Positions 7,354 to 15,119 are shown, numbered from the stretch's first letter. The stretch: DNA of 16,622 nt from Acidimicrobiaceae bacterium UBA7830 (GCA_002501485.1 DLTS01000030.1:1-16622), one strand, 5' to 3'. Program-made: numbers and translations. The notes: generated by a model not told the origin, from the letters alone.

Positions 7354-7848
7354 CTAGGCAAGAAAATCGTCTGGGTTGACCGTCTTAAGAAAGTCCTGGA
7401 ACTCATCGATGAGTTCCTCTTCTTCTTGATCATCAGCAGAGGAAGGTTCGGGCTGCCCCGCTGTTTCCAACACCTCTTCGGAGGCGTAGATCGGTGCATC
7501 CGTGCGGATTGCGAGCGCACACGCATCAGACGGGCGACACGACAAAGAAGTAGTTACACCGTCGCTGTCGATGAGGGAGAGTTCAGCCATAAAGACATGG
7601 TCACGAAGTTCGGTGATCGTAATCCGATCGATGCGGTGATCAAGGACCTCGATGACGGTGCTCAACAGGTCATGAGTTAGGGGGCGAGGAGGCTGAAGAC
7701 CCTGCATCGCAGAGTGAATTGATGCTGCCTCAGAGTTTCCTATAAGAATTGGAAGAAGGCGCCCGTTACCGTCGGCCTCCTTCAGCAACATCATTGGGGT
7801 GTTTGCCGGTAACTCAACGCGCACGCCAAGAAGTTTCATCTGATGCAC
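7354..7848 (-). CDS. DUF151 / bifunctional-nuclease-family protein
   Basis: A 164-residue cytoplasmic protein of the DUF151 family, related to plant bifunctional nucleases and to mycobacterial Rv1829. Recognisable blocks are GVRVELPANTPMMLLKEADG near the N-terminus, LPILIGNSEAASI, the RPLTHDLLSTVIE block, and RPSDACALAIRTDAPIYASE followed by EVLETAG. The C-terminus is an acidic tail (SSADDQEEEELIDEFQDF). The biochemical role in bacteria is not settled; nuclease activity is known only for some relatives. I use GTG 7848, with TAGGG 7 bases upstream; ATG 7839 (MKLLGVRVEL) is the alternative. It lies 43 bases after the ftsR-like gene, probably in the same operon, and 107 bases before the resR-like start, where a new promoter sits. 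Confidence 0.88.
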   Translation of the reverse strand: MHQMKLLGVRVELPANTPMMLLKEADGNGRLLPILIGNSEAASIHSAMQGLQPPRPLTHDLLSTVIEVLDHRIDRITITELRDHVFMAELSLIDSDGVTTSLSCRPSDACALAIRTDAPIYASEEVLETAGQPEPSSADDQEEEELIDEFQDFLKTVNPDDFLA

Positions 7849-7891
7849 GCTTCGACCCTACAGCAGCGCTCACGAGTAATGCATCGCGGGC

Positions 7892-8680
7892 TCACTCAAA
7901 CAGTCGCTGCAGGCCCTCTTGCACTAACGCCGCTCTCAACTTTCCTCCTGCCTCTGCAATCTCCTCGGACTGTTCGTTGGTTTTGCGGCGCATCGAGGGG
8001 TCTCGCTGTCGAAGCTGGTGAGCCAGCAATTGCTCAATTAACGACAACTCTTTCTCGGCGGAAGTACGCCAGGTTCGCAGGTGCCGTGCATCAATCCCGA
8101 ACCGCAACAAGATTCTTGACGCAACCCCAATTGCTACCTCTTGCTCGACATACGTATTCGACGATGCGCGCCGGCGTGAAACGATGCCAAACGATTCAAG
8201 TTCGGTGAGTTCCCGCTCGGTCAATCCGGTCATCGAGCGAAACTCTCCACGATCGAGGTGCAATCCTGTGCCAAATCCAACAACGTCTGCTGTAGTTACA
8301 GCAGTGGTTTCCGGACTGGTTGTCCGCCGCCTCCGAGCCGACGGGTGACTCCCAGGATCGGCTATTTCCTGAGTTGCTTCTGGCCGATCGATGCCCTTCG
8401 GTCGCGAAATCTCCGATGATGGATCAATCTCACCGGTATTGATCCGGTCCTTAATGATGCGAAGAGGTAAGTAATTCTCACGCTGCTCTCTGAGGATCAC
8501 CCGCAACAGCTCGACATCAAGTTCGTGAAACTTTCGGAATCCTGATGTCGTCCGCTCAGGATTGATGAGACCTTGACTCTCAAGGAAACGGATCTTCGAA
8601 ATGGTAACTTCAGGAAACTCATCAACGAGTAGTCCCAATACCTCTCCTATCGAGAGGAAGCCATCATCGGTCTCAGCCAT
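7892..8680 (-). CDS. ftsR: MerR-family transcriptional regulator, FtsR (Rv1828)-like
   Basis: A 262-residue regulator. The N-terminal MerR-type DNA-binding domain (about 7-80) has LSIGEVLGLLVDEFPEVTIS, KIRFLESQGLINPERT, SGFRKF, and NYLPLRIIKDRI, the signature of the actinobacterial FtsR/Rv1828 group. FtsR of Corynebacterium activates ftsZ. Residues 90-140 are a polar linker rich in Pro, Ser, Thr and Arg. A second conserved half follows (FRSMTGLTERELTELESFGI, residues 147 onward) with helices up to the C-terminus (AALVQEGLQRLF), which the family uses for dimerisation. The ATG at 8680 overlaps the end of the garA-like gene by eight bases, giving translational coupling. The gene name rests on similarity and gene order. 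Confidence 0.88.
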   Translation of the reverse strand: MAETDDGFLSIGEVLGLLVDEFPEVTISKIRFLESQGLINPERTTSGFRKFHELDVELLRVILREQRENYLPLRIIKDRINTGEIDPSSEISRPKGIDRPEATQEIADPGSHPSARRRRTTSPETTAVTTADVVGFGTGLHLDRGEFRSMTGLTERELTELESFGIVSRRRASSNTYVEQEVAIGVASRILLRFGIDARHLRTWRTSAEKELSLIEQLLAHQLRQRDPSMRRKTNEQSEEIAEAGGKLRAALVQEGLQRLFE

Positions 8681-9167
8681 CCGCTCGCTCGAAAAAGACC
8701 AACCGGAACTTGCCGATCTGAACTTCGTCGCCCTGGCGCAAGACGCTTGCCTCTATCCGTTGCTGGTTGACGTAGGTTCCGTTGAGCGATCCTGAATCGA
8801 GCACCTCGTATTCAGCATCTCGACGAACAATTTCCGCATGCCGTCGTGAAACAGTGATGTCATCGAGGACAATCTCTGAATCAGGGTGACGACCGATACG
8901 CGTATTTGGGGCGTCGAGCGCGTACCTCACTCCAGCAAGCCCGCCCGATCTCACAATGAGCACACCGACCCCCTGTGTTAGTTCGCCAAGATTTACCGCT
9001 ATGTCATCACTAGACCCAGGAGCGTCCTGCAATGGATCGACTGTCATCAAGGTGATGGTTCGATCGTCCAGCACGTCTAAGGGTTCACCGCAGCTTGAGC
9101 AGAAGTTACTGCCAGGCGGGTTTCGATGGCCGCACTGGTTGCAGAACACATACGCCACGACTGTCAC
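8673..9167 (-). CDS. garA: FHA-domain protein, GarA/OdhI-like, with N-terminal zinc ribbon
   Basis: A 164-residue phosphopeptide-binding protein. Residues 9-26 hold a zinc ribbon (C9, C12, C23, C26). The FHA domain spans about 68-160, with GRH at 92-94, SRRH at 107-110 and NGT at 129-131, the residues that bind phosphothreonine. GarA/OdhI is a soluble switch: unphosphorylated it binds 2-oxoglutarate dehydrogenase and glutamate dehydrogenase, and Ser/Thr kinase phosphorylation of an N-terminal ETTS-type motif makes the FHA domain fold on itself. Here the corresponding segment reads DDRTITLMTVDPL (34-46), so T37 or T39 might be the acceptor; this is inference. Mycobacterial GarA, as I recall it, has no zinc ribbon. 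The GTG start at 9167 overlaps the gcvH stop as GTGA. If orthology fails, it is a generic FHA signalling protein. Confidence 0.85.
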   Translation of the reverse strand: MTVVAYVFCNQCGHRNPPGSNFCSSCGEPLDVLDDRTITLMTVDPLQDAPGSSDDIAVNLGELTQGVGVLIVRSGGLAGVRYALDAPNTRIGRHPDSEIVLDDITVSRRHAEIVRRDAEYEVLDSGSLNGTYVNQQRIEASVLRQGDEVQIGKFRLVFFERADG

Positions 9168-9547
9168 TCGCCTGTAAAAGAGCGATACCCGTCGGCATCG
9201 AGCAGCTGATCAATCATCGATACGTCATCAACACGCAGTTCAATCATCCAGCCGTCACCATATGGGTCGGAGTTCAGAAGCGATGGGTCATCTTGAACGG
9301 CAGTGTTCACTGCTACGACCACACCGGCTAGTGGGCTGTAGATCTCCGACACTGATTTCGTACTTTCCACTTCGCCGCACATTGCGCCGCCGTCAAAACG
9401 ATCATTGACTGCGGGAAGGTCAGCGAATACCACATCACCTAAAGCATCTTGTGCGTAATCCGTGATGCCGATACGGACTGTGCCGTCGTCATTTTGTGCG
9501 ACCCACTCGTGGTCAGCCGAATAACGAAGGTGACTTGGGATTTCCAT
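9164..9547 (-). CDS. gcvH: glycine cleavage system H protein
   Basis: GcvH carries lipoic acid and shuttles the aminomethyl group between the P, T and L proteins. From ATG 9547 the protein has 127 residues, the usual family length, and starts MEIPSHLRYSADHEWV, the standard GcvH opening. ITDYAQDALGDVVFADLP follows, then the lipoyl site GEVESTKSVSEIYSP with Lys64, and NSDPYGDGWMIEL near the C-terminus. An in-frame GTG at 9589 would add 14 residues that do not look like the family and begins ten bases after the pgsA-like stop. Neither start has a clear Shine-Dalgarno site, so the longer form cannot be excluded. Translation runs into the garA-like gene by a GTGA overlap. There is no glycine aptamer upstream of this unit. 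Confidence 0.95.
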   Translation of the reverse strand: MEIPSHLRYSADHEWVAQNDDGTVRIGITDYAQDALGDVVFADLPAVNDRFDGGAMCGEVESTKSVSEIYSPLAGVVVAVNTAVQDDPSLLNSDPYGDGWMIELRVDDVSMIDQLLDADGYRSFTGE

Positions 9548-9598
9548 CTCTCTAACGGTAGCGGCTTTCACCAACGGAGATTGTTGCACGGACCAAAT

Positions 9599-10207
9599 TC
9601 ACCCAGCGCGCTGGCCCGAGTGAACTCCTCTAACCACCAGCGGAACATATGCACCAGCTGTGTACACACTGAGTACGAGTCCGGGGATTCCGAGAATCCA
9701 TGCTGCGATGGTAAATACTTCTGCAATCGGCATGCCGCTTTCCCCCATCAAAAAGCCAGGGAAGGTGAACATCAACAAGAACGCCGCTGTCTTACCCCAC
9801 CATGTGACATCGAAGCGCTCCATCTTGAAGACGAACGTGGCGATGACCATCATCGCTGCGACAAGAATCTCCCGGATTAGGGCAATCAGGGCAAACCAGA
9901 GTGGAGCTGAGCCGTCGATGATAAGAGCGACGATGCCAACGAAGAACAGGATGCGGTCAACTGTGGGATCAAAGATTTTGCCAAATTCACTTGTCTGATC
10001 GAGGCGACGTGCAAGATATCCGTCAACCCAGTCTGTTGCACCGATACCACCGAGCACCCAAGCGGCGAGGTGCTGGTTCTCAAGTCCGAAAAGAATCCAC
10101 AGAAACAACGGCAGACACAGCAGCCGCACGAGCGTCACGGCGTTCGGAACGGTCCTGATGCCGTCGAACATGCTGACTGGTTGATTGGTGGTGCGGTCAG
10201 TATCCAT
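9599..10207 (-). CDS. pgsA: CDP-alcohol phosphatidyltransferase, phosphatidylglycerophosphate synthase-like
   Basis: An integral membrane enzyme of 202 residues that moves a phosphatidyl group from CDP-diacylglycerol to an alcohol. The complete family signature D-x2-D-G-x2-A-R-x8-G-x3-D-x3-D is present at D59, D62, G63, A66-R67, G76, D80 and D84. Hydrophobic segments lie at about 25-42, 47-58, 85-98, 100-118, 136-152 and 164-190, consistent with the usual six membrane helices. The acceptor is probably glycerol-3-phosphate, as for PgsA, because the gene sits where pgsA2 sits beside gcvH in mycobacteria; a cardiolipin- or inositol-phosphate-type enzyme is possible. It appears to head the minus-strand gcvH operon. 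A divergent region of 123 bases separates it from the HIT gene, with no promoter I can call with confidence. Confidence 0.88.
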   Translation of the reverse strand: MDTDRTTNQPVSMFDGIRTVPNAVTLVRLLCLPLFLWILFGLENQHLAAWVLGGIGATDWVDGYLARRLDQTSEFGKIFDPTVDRILFFVGIVALIIDGSAPLWFALIALIREILVAAMMVIATFVFKMERFDVTWWGKTAAFLLMFTFPGFLMGESGMPIAEVFTIAAWILGIPGLVLSVYTAGAYVPLVVRGVHSGQRAG

Positions 10208-10330
10208 TGATGTGAGGTAACCCCATTGAGACGTTTGTTACGAGATGATAGGGGACGCCTGCAAACCGTGGCTGGTCAGCACAAGGCCTCCCCTTCGCCG
10301 CACGATGGTTGCCGTCATAGGCTGTCCATC

Positions 10331-10756
10331 GTGACAACTGTTTTCACCCGCATTATTGACGGCGACATCCCAGGAACATTTATATGGCGTGACAATAGGT
10401 GCGTGGCATTCATGTCCATAAACCCAATGTCGTACGGCCATGCCCTCGTTGTCCCGATTGCTGAAGTCGACCACTGGGTTGACCTTGAGCCAGACCTTTC
10501 TAAACATCTCTTTGCGGTAGCCCATTACATTTCGAAAGCTCAGAACGCAGCATTTTCTCCGGAGCGTGTCGGTCTCATCATCGCCGGATATGAGGTACCC
10601 CACACCCATATTCATGTGCTTCCGACAAATGAGATGTCGGATCTCTCATTCTCTAATGCCGCCACGAGCGTCGATCGCGAAGACCTAGAGAACGCGGCGT
10701 CAGCAATCCATCAGCAGCTTGTGGCGCTGGGGCACGACACTGGGGTGACACGTTGA
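10331..10756 (+). CDS. HIT-family (histidine triad) nucleotide hydrolase
   Basis: A 141-residue HIT protein, probably hydrolysing nucleoside phosphoramidates or dinucleoside polyphosphates in the cytoplasm. It starts TTVFTRIIDGDIPGTFIWRD, carries the family's FMSINPMSYGHALVVP segment, and ends the catalytic loop with VPHTHIHVLP, giving the triad His91, His93 and His95. I use GTG 10331, the usual HIT N-terminus, with AGG about nine bases upstream. An in-frame TTG at 10226 would add 35 unconserved residues (Arg/His-rich) lying in the divergent promoter region. The TGA stop overlaps the TTG start of the next gene. Its cellular substrate cannot be told from sequence. Confidence 0.9.
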   Translation: MTTVFTRIIDGDIPGTFIWRDNRCVAFMSINPMSYGHALVVPIAEVDHWVDLEPDLSKHLFAVAHYISKAQNAAFSPERVGLIIAGYEVPHTHIHVLPTNEMSDLSFSNAATSVDREDLENAASAIHQQLVALGHDTGVTR

Positions 10757-11958
10757 ACCACGGTTTCGACACCTCAAGGCTTCATCGCATCGATGATCAT
10801 TTCCGACGCTACGTCGACGACGGTCGACTGGCCGGATGGCAAGTCATGGTGTCTCGTCGAGGTGAGATCGCACATCACTCCACGTATGGAGTTCGATGCC
10901 TCGAGACCGACGAGCCATTCACTGAGAACACGGTGGTGCGGCTGTATTCGATGACAAAACCCCTGACCACGCTTGCTGCGATGCAACTTGTCGAGCGGGG
11001 CCTTATTCAACTGAAAGACCCAGTCTCAAAGTTCATTCCGGCGTTTGCGACAACACCGGTGTACCGATCTGGTTCAGTCCAGAAGCCAATGACTGAGCCG
11101 CAAACGCTTCCGATGCTGGTGTGGCATCTCATGACTCACATGTCAGGGCTTACGTACGGCTTCCATAACACTCACCCGGTCGATGCAATGTATCGAAACC
11201 AAGGGTTTGAGTGGGGTCAACCGGAAGATCTTGACCTCGCCGCATGCTGCGAACGCTGGGCGCAAATCCCACTCGTATTTCAACCCGGCACCGAATGGAA
11301 CTACGGCATCTCAACCGATGTACTTGGCCGCATAGTCGAAGTGGTCTCAGGTCTTGACCTTGAAGAGTATTTTCAGCAGAACATTCTTCGGCCACTCGGC
11401 ATGACGGACACAAGTTTCTATATTGACGACACCGACCGTAAATCGCGATTGGCAGAGCTATACATCCCGGATCCAGAGACCGGAGCTGCCTCGCTCGCAC
11501 CAGCCGAGTTGCGTCGCCAAGAACGTCCTCCGATGCTGTCGGGAGGTGCCGGCCTCTATGGAACTGCGGCCGACTACTTGCGGTTCTGCCAGATGATCCT
11601 CAACGGAGGCACCCACGATTCAGAGCGTGTGATCGGGCGCCACACTCTCGACTACATGGGGAAGAATCATCTTCCAGGAAATGTCGACCTCGACGCCATT
11701 GGCCGACCGTTGTTCGCTGAATCAGCGTTCGTTGGAGTTGGGTTTGGTCTTGGTTTCTCAGTGGTAATTGATGCTGCCGCTAGCAAAGTACCCTGCTGCA
11801 CTGGCGAAATGGCGTGGGGTGGAGCAGCAAGTACTGCGTTTTGGGTCGATCCCGCCGAAGACCTTGCGGTGATTTTTCTTACTCAACTTTTGCCGTCAAG
11901 CACACACGCGATCCGGCCTGAACTCAAACAACTGGTGTACCAGGCACTCGTCGACTAA
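10753..11958 (+). CDS. beta-lactamase-fold serine hydrolase (family VIII esterase-like)
   Basis: A 401-residue enzyme of the class C beta-lactamase / penicillin-binding-protein-like fold. The nucleophile motif is S66-M-T-K69. The second-site tyrosine is Y184 in WNYGIS. The third motif is W355-G-G, which replaces the KTG of true beta-lactamases and is usual in family VIII carboxylesterases such as EstB, so ester or peptide hydrolysis is more likely than antibiotic resistance. No signal peptide is visible, so the protein is probably cytoplasmic. The TTG start at 10753 has GGGGTG six bases upstream and overlaps the HIT stop as TTGA, indicating translational coupling. The stop lies four bases from the convergent SRAP gene's stop. 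Confidence 0.88.
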   Translation: MNHGFDTSRLHRIDDHFRRYVDDGRLAGWQVMVSRRGEIAHHSTYGVRCLETDEPFTENTVVRLYSMTKPLTTLAAMQLVERGLIQLKDPVSKFIPAFATTPVYRSGSVQKPMTEPQTLPMLVWHLMTHMSGLTYGFHNTHPVDAMYRNQGFEWGQPEDLDLAACCERWAQIPLVFQPGTEWNYGISTDVLGRIVEVVSGLDLEEYFQQNILRPLGMTDTSFYIDDTDRKSRLAELYIPDPETGAASLAPAELRRQERPPMLSGGAGLYGTAADYLRFCQMILNGGTHDSERVIGRHTLDYMGKNHLPGNVDLDAIGRPLFAESAFVGVGFGLGFSVVIDAAASKVPCCTGEMAWGGAASTAFWVDPAEDLAVIFLTQLLPSSTHAIRPELKQLVYQALVD

Positions 11959-11962
11959 CGCC

Positions 11963-12697
11963 CTAGAACAGGGTTGTTTGGCTTTCATCAGTTGGCGCGA
12001 TGAGATGTTTACCCTCATTCCGGGAGTTGTTAACTTCAGTGCTCACGACATGTTCAACGAGTACCTCCTCGCTTGCGGGAGTCAGCACATGGTCTAACGC
12101 CTCGCGTGCGTCATGTTCAGAAGTCACAAGCCATTGCTCTACACCACTCGCCTCGATGATCACCGGCATCCGGTGGTGAATTCGTTGCATTGTTGGATTG
12201 GCAGCAGTGGTGAGAAGGCAGAGAGTGTGGCGCATGTCCTCTGCGTCCAAGGGGTTTCTCCATAGCGAAGAAATACCACCTAGAAGCATCGGCTGCTCGT
12301 CACCGCGAGTGAAATAGTGAGGCTCCTTAACGGGCTTACCATTTCTACCTCGAGGACCGTCTCTCCGGGCTGGCGACCATTCGAAGAACCCATCGGCTGG
12401 CACAACGACACGACTCGATCGAATGGCGGCTCGAAACGATGGCTTTTCCCAGACGGTTTCGGCACGGGCATTGACAAGTCGCTGCCCGATTGATGGATCT
12501 TTTGTCCAACTTGGTATCAAGCCCCATTCAAATTGTGCCACTGTCAGGTGATCGTTGCGGTCACACAGTGCAGCAACTATGGCAGCAGGGGCAATGTTGT
12601 ACCTCGCCTGTGGTGTTGCTGAGAGGTCGTCTACGGTTACGTTTAGAAGGGTGGAAAGTTGCTGGAGCGAACCAGCTTGCACGAACCGTCCACACAT
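11963..12697 (-). CDS. yedK: SRAP-domain protein, YedK/HMCES-like abasic-site DNA-protein crosslinker
   Basis: SRAP proteins shield abasic sites in single-stranded DNA by forming a covalent link through Cys2. This 244-residue protein shows all expected active-site residues: C2 in MCGRF, N34 in RYNIAP, N76 and R78 in LVNARAE, E106 in DGFFEW, and the histidine of HHRMPVI at 174-175. The blocks VAQFEWGLIPSW and LCLLTTAANPTM are also typical. It begins four bases after the stop of the SMP-30-like gene, so it is co-transcribed with two metabolic genes instead of obvious repair genes. I see no LexA-type site next to it. A weak CCCT/AGGG hairpin (11961-11973) overlaps its stop codon and could help end convergent transcripts. 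Confidence 0.94.
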   Translation of the reverse strand: MCGRFVQAGSLQQLSTLLNVTVDDLSATPQARYNIAPAAIVAALCDRNDHLTVAQFEWGLIPSWTKDPSIGQRLVNARAETVWEKPSFRAAIRSSRVVVPADGFFEWSPARRDGPRGRNGKPVKEPHYFTRGDEQPMLLGGISSLWRNPLDAEDMRHTLCLLTTAANPTMQRIHHRMPVIIEASGVEQWLVTSEHDAREALDHVLTPASEEVLVEHVVSTEVNNSRNEGKHLIAPTDESQTTLF

Positions 12698-12700
12698 CAG

Positions 12701-13573
12701 TCACGGCCAGCCTGCGCCTGGTACCTGCACGTGCGCTGTCTCAACTCTTCCGGTTGATGTACCGTCAACCCGTTCGGGGTGGGTTCCGCGAGAAGTCAGC
12801 ACATAAAGAGTTAATCCGTCATCCCCACCGAGCATGCAGGCAACTGCGGATTGATCGGTGGAGATCTCGTCAACCACTTCCCCACCCTCTCGGACCCTCA
12901 CTACCTTTTTGTGCACGGGGTCAGCAAACCAAATCATTCCCTCCGCATCAAGACAGCAGCCGTCAGGAATGAGTTCTCCCAAATCGGCCCACACCCGGTG
13001 TTCGACCGCCATACCATCATCAGTAATGCGATAGGCGGAATACCGGCGTCCGTAGGACTCTCCTACAATCAGCGTTGATCCATCTGGTGTGATCACTGAG
13101 CCGTTGGGAAACATCAGGTCTTTGTTGGTGGTCCGAACAGTGCCATCTGGACTCACAACCACAAGATGTGCAGCCTGAGGCTCGACCGGAGGATCGGCGT
13201 GAATGTCGAACCCGAAGATCGATACGTATGCAGTTCCATCGGGCCCGACGACCATGTCGTTGCAGTCATGATCCGATACGCCAGAGAGGTCAGCATGAAG
13301 CGTGGTGTCTCGGCCATCGAATCGAAGCAGCTTCTTATCAGCCATGGACACGACAAGTAGGTCGCCGTTCGGTAGCCAACCTAGACCCGACGGACGTGCA
13401 TCGACGGTCAAGATGCGCTCTTCGTTACCCCCGCGGTCGAGCGTGAAAACGCCATGCCGGAAGAAGTCGCTAAACCAAAGTTTGCCGTCGTGCCAGCGTG
13501 GGCCTTCACCGAATTGGAGGCCGGTGTGAATAATTGTCGTTGTTTTCATTGGTGCTGCATTTTCGTCTGTCAT
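12701..13573 (-). CDS. SMP-30/gluconolactonase/LRE-family hydrolase
   Basis: A 290-residue six-bladed beta-propeller of the SMP-30 family, metal-dependent lactonases and esterases. Expected metal and substrate residues are present: E23 in FGEGPRW, N105 in CNDMVVGPDG, N157 in FPNGSVITPDG, and D204 in PDGCCLDAEG. Repeated GxxWLPNGDLL, DGTAYVS and DGSTLIVGES strands mark the blades. Many relatives open sugar lactones, so a lactonase acting on an acid sugar is plausible but the substrate is unknown. No signal peptide is seen. The ATG at 13573 overlaps the TauD-like stop as ATGA; ATG 13549 (MKTTTIIHTG) is a possible alternative start. The SRAP gene follows after three bases. Confidence 0.9.
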   Translation of the reverse strand: MTDENAAPMKTTTIIHTGLQFGEGPRWHDGKLWFSDFFRHGVFTLDRGGNEERILTVDARPSGLGWLPNGDLLVVSMADKKLLRFDGRDTTLHADLSGVSDHDCNDMVVGPDGTAYVSIFGFDIHADPPVEPQAAHLVVVSPDGTVRTTNKDLMFPNGSVITPDGSTLIVGESYGRRYSAYRITDDGMAVEHRVWADLGELIPDGCCLDAEGMIWFADPVHKKVVRVREGGEVVDEISTDQSAVACMLGGDDGLTLYVLTSRGTHPERVDGTSTGRVETAHVQVPGAGWP

Positions 13574-14409
13574 TGAGGGGTTTCCCCCGCCAACGTGGCG
13601 CGCATCATTTCGCGACGGTGGCCAAAGTAATCATCGATGGCATAGTGCTGGACGCAGCGGTTGTCCCACATCGTCAACGTTCCTTGCTGCCATCTCACTC
13701 GACAGGTGAAGTCGATCCTGCGACAGTGTTCAAAGAGGAAAGAGAGGATTGCAGAAGCCTCCGCATGGTGGAGTTCCGTGATTCCGATGGTGTAGACCTC
13801 ATTAATGAAGAGTGATTTCCGGCCGGTCTCAGGATGAGTGCGTATCAATGGATGTGACCGTGTTTCTAATGCGCTTTCGTCACCGATAATTTCCATCGAC
13901 CGACGGTCGTCTCGTTGACCGAAGGTGCCTGATGGCCCGTACGAGCGACGGGCGGAGTGCACGCCGTGCAGAGGTTCAAGAAGCTCTTTCATTCCTTCTG
14001 AAAGTGCGTCGTAGGCCTGTTCTTGTTGTGTGAATGCGGTGTCACCACCGGCTGGAGGAATGTCGACCCCATACAGCAACGTTGCGCTCGGAGGTTGGTC
14101 TTGAAAGCTCCAATCGCTGTGCCACCCGCTTCCAAATAATGGCCCGGCCTCGTCAGCTTCGCGAAGCAAACGGAGAACGTTCGGGTGCCCGTCAACCGGA
14201 GTGATGAACGGCGTCTCTCCGAAGTTGCCAAGCTGCAGCGCAAATGCCTCAAAAGAGTCGATCGTCAAGTTTTGTTCCCGTATGGCGAGCACCGAGTATT
14301 CAGCGAACGCTTCTCGCAGCTCGGTAAGTTCATTCTCTCTGAGCGGTCGAGAAACATCGGTGTCGGTGATGTCTGCCCCGAACTTTCCAGTAAGTGGAGT
14401 CACTTTCAT
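13570..14409 (-). CDS. TauD/TfdA-family Fe(II)/2-oxoglutarate dioxygenase
   Basis: A 279-residue cytoplasmic oxygenase that uses iron and 2-oxoglutarate to hydroxylate an organic substrate, often releasing sulfite, an alcohol or an aldehyde. The facial triad is H97 and D99 in WHSDWSF plus H255 in VQHYAIDDY, and R270 in RREMMRATL is placed to bind 2-oxoglutarate. GGDTAF at 121-126 and MWDNRCVQH are further family blocks. The substrate could be taurine, another sulfonate, a chlorophenoxy acid or a carboxylate ether; the sequence does not decide, and no sulfonate transporter is in the window. It is the first gene of a TauD, SMP-30, SRAP set, which suggests oxidation followed by hydrolysis of a lactone or ester product. 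This pathway idea is inference. Confidence 0.92.
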   Translation of the reverse strand: MKVTPLTGKFGADITDTDVSRPLRENELTELREAFAEYSVLAIREQNLTIDSFEAFALQLGNFGETPFITPVDGHPNVLRLLREADEAGPLFGSGWHSDWSFQDQPPSATLLYGVDIPPAGGDTAFTQQEQAYDALSEGMKELLEPLHGVHSARRSYGPSGTFGQRDDRRSMEIIGDESALETRSHPLIRTHPETGRKSLFINEVYTIGITELHHAEASAILSFLFEHCRRIDFTCRVRWQQGTLTMWDNRCVQHYAIDDYFGHRREMMRATLAGETPQ

Positions 14410-14488
14410 ATCGCAACGCTAGCCCACCCGGTTTCAGTGGTCTTTTACCAGGACTAGCAAAGCACCGAAGTTCGAATAAGGTGCCGGA

Positions 14489-15112
14489 ATGGAGCTTCTC
14501 TTGATACGGCATGCATTGCCAATCAGGCGTGAGGTAACTGAAGGTGCTGCAGATCCCCCACTTTCTGACATTGGACGTCAACAGGCTCAACTCCTCGCTG
14601 ACTACCTCGCATCTGAGCAAATTGATGCCGTCTATGCGAGCCCACTGATACGTGCTGTGGAAACCGCGCAGCCGCTCTCAGAGCATTATCTCACGACCAG
14701 CGTTCTTGATGCCGGACTCGCTGAGTTCGATCAGCACTCGTCTGAGTACATACCAATCGAGGAAATGAAGGCGAGCAACGACCCGCGTTTACGTGAGTTT
14801 TTTCAGGGTGAGCGCGAAGAATTCGATGATCGCCATGAGTTTCGAGATCGCGTTTTGAACTCGGTTTCCCGGATCGTTTCAGATCACAGTGGCGAGCGAG
14901 TTGCAGTTGTCTGCCACGGGGGTGTCATCAACTGTTACGCCGGTGATGTTCTCGGTATTGACTTAGACGGCCCCGGCTTCTTTTACCCCAACTACACCTC
15001 AATCACCCGTATCGCCGCATCACGTTCCGGCTTGCGCTCGATCGTGACGATAAATGAGACCTCGCACCTACGGAATACTGGGCTCCCAATGGGCTTATTT
15101 CAGCACGGCTGA
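14489..15112 (+). CDS. histidine phosphatase-superfamily protein (phosphoglycerate-mutase-like)
   Basis: A 207-residue member of the histidine phosphatase superfamily. R7-H8 in LIRHALP forms the phosphohistidine site, R55 in ASPLIRAVETA is the second phosphate arginine, E79 is the likely proton donor, and H143 in VVCHGGVIN is the second catalytic histidine. PLSDIGRQQAQ (24-34) is typical. The superfamily includes mutases and broad phosphatases acting on sugar phosphates, nucleotides or cobalamin intermediates; this one is more likely a phosphatase, but the substrate is unknown. ATG 14489 has AAGGTG about seven bases upstream. It is divergent from the TauD-like gene, with 79 bases between them, and seems to be a single-gene unit. 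Confidence 0.92.
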   Translation: MELLLIRHALPIRREVTEGAADPPLSDIGRQQAQLLADYLASEQIDAVYASPLIRAVETAQPLSEHYLTTSVLDAGLAEFDQHSSEYIPIEEMKASNDPRLREFFQGEREEFDDRHEFRDRVLNSVSRIVSDHSGERVAVVCHGGVINCYAGDVLGIDLDGPGFFYPNYTSITRIAASRSGLRSIVTINETSHLRNTGLPMGLFQHG

Positions 15113-15119
15113 CAAATCA

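Noticed and set aside
10226..10330. TTG start extending the HIT protein by 35 residues
   Set aside because: The extension is unlike HIT proteins, and GTG 10331 gives the normal N-terminus with an AGG site.
10208..10330. TATCAT- and TTGAGA-like elements in the divergent pgsA/HIT region
   Set aside because: No pair of -35 and -10 elements has acceptable spacing on either strand.
11961..11973. CCCT-AGAAC-AGGG followed by TTGTTT between convergent genes
   Set aside because: A four-base-pair stem is too weak to call a terminator by itself.
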